A stretch of DNA of 64,000 bases from Salvia splendens. Taxonomy: Eukaryota; Streptophyta; Magnoliopsida; Lamiales; Lamiaceae. This document shows positions 63,692 through 64,000 of this stretch, piece by piece (the stretch's first letter is position 1; every line of letters begins with the position of its first letter). The position numbers and the translations under genes are program-made. The notes under the pieces are model-generated. The model did not search any database, had not been told where the DNA came from, and was given only the letters and a program-made list of their open reading frames with translations. Where the stretch lies: assembly GCF_004379255.2 (NCBI RefSeq), contig NC_056038.1:29438061-29502060 (forward strand). Direction: 5' to 3'.

Positions 63692-64000
63692 TCAGTAAGA
63701 TAGGAATTTGGAATTCCGCGCGGCCAGTTTCCCTTTGAGAATAGTATGCATATACTGGCCAAGTTGAATTCCAAATTACCTAAGAAAGTTGTAAATATTG
63801 TAAATACGTAATTAATTTTTTGCACGCTAGATAATTCCTAAAAATCAAAAAAAAAATATTTTCGGGCCTTAATTTTAATTTGAAGTGCGCATTGACCAAA
63901 GGATTGCTTATCTGGTGCTATTTCAAAATGTTATTTAAGTGCCCATTTAAATTAGTCTCCTTTTTTAGGCAAGTAGAGGAGGAATTATGGAAAGGACGAA
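63692..64000 (+). other. Spacer after pol, copy 2
   Basis: Same as 43397-43705. The env-like ORF of this copy would begin just beyond the window. Confidence 0.85.

Larger units (their letters stand above)
55881..64000 (+). repeat. Large duplication, copy 2 (continues past the window)
   Basis: Near-identical to 35581-43705 including the B/C junction. Differences are a few substitutions (for example I/L at 60541, I/M near 62008) plus many one-base gains and losses, often in homopolymers, concentrated at 56030-58980 and 60030-62160. Confidence 0.92.

Overview
This is a stretch of plant nuclear DNA, most likely from a eudicot. The signs are GT-AG introns, a RABA-class small GTPase, dense Stowaway/Tourist-type MITEs, and Tat- and Athila-lineage Ty3/gypsy elements. 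The species cannot be fixed from the sequence; a Lamiales-type genome is only a guess. One ordinary host gene is convincing: a two-exon RABA5-type Rab GTPase on the minus strand (4891-5885). Almost everything else is transposon-derived.

Layout of 1-12586: a decayed PIF/Harbinger element (1425-3186, TAA target duplication); degenerate MITEs; the Rab gene and its upstream region with a candidate 5'UTR intron; four Stowaway-type MITEs, one pair nested; a probable solo LTR (about 9261-10548); a non-autonomous hAT-like element with a perfect 8-bp target duplication (10995-11824) that holds a tandem duplication and a nested MITE; and a Tourist-like element (11916-12394).

Layout of 12587-23624: a structurally complete, very young Tat-lineage LTR retrotransposon. 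Its two 709-bp LTRs look identical by eye and it is flanked by a 5-bp AGGGC duplication. Gag-protease, RT, a dual RNase H and integrase lie in one frame broken by two in-frame stops. The first is UAG-CAA-UCA, the tobamovirus-type leaky context. Downstream, on the opposite strand, is a four-exon gene whose three GT-AG introns join in frame to a protein of about 826 residues. The insertion split a small minus-strand ORF.

Layout of 23625-29592: AT-rich flank, a family of direct repeats, a four-unit 170-190 bp tandem repeat with an internal hairpin, a (TA)28 microsatellite, a MULE-type MITE with 50-bp TIRs, a 5'-truncated LINE with an 18-bp target duplication, and a probable Ty1/copia remnant.

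Layout of 29593-64000: a nest of Athila-like elements. Element B (5' LTR, gag, protease, RT) is interrupted in RNase H by element C (35720-50142: LTR, gag, pol, an env-like ORF of the ATHILA ORF-1 type, a structured 3'UTR and a truncated 3' LTR). Fragment D (50143-55880) is probably the other half of B, after a deletion that removed the end of C. At 55881 the sequence returns to 35581 and repeats the B/C junction, so 35581-55880 looks like one 20.3-kb unit of a tandem duplication whose second copy runs off the window. The second copy carries many single-base indels, which raises the possibility of assembly or polishing error. Points to follow up: the spliced antisense gene, the leaky-stop signature in the Tat element, and the conserved RNA-like hairpins in the Athila 3'UTR.
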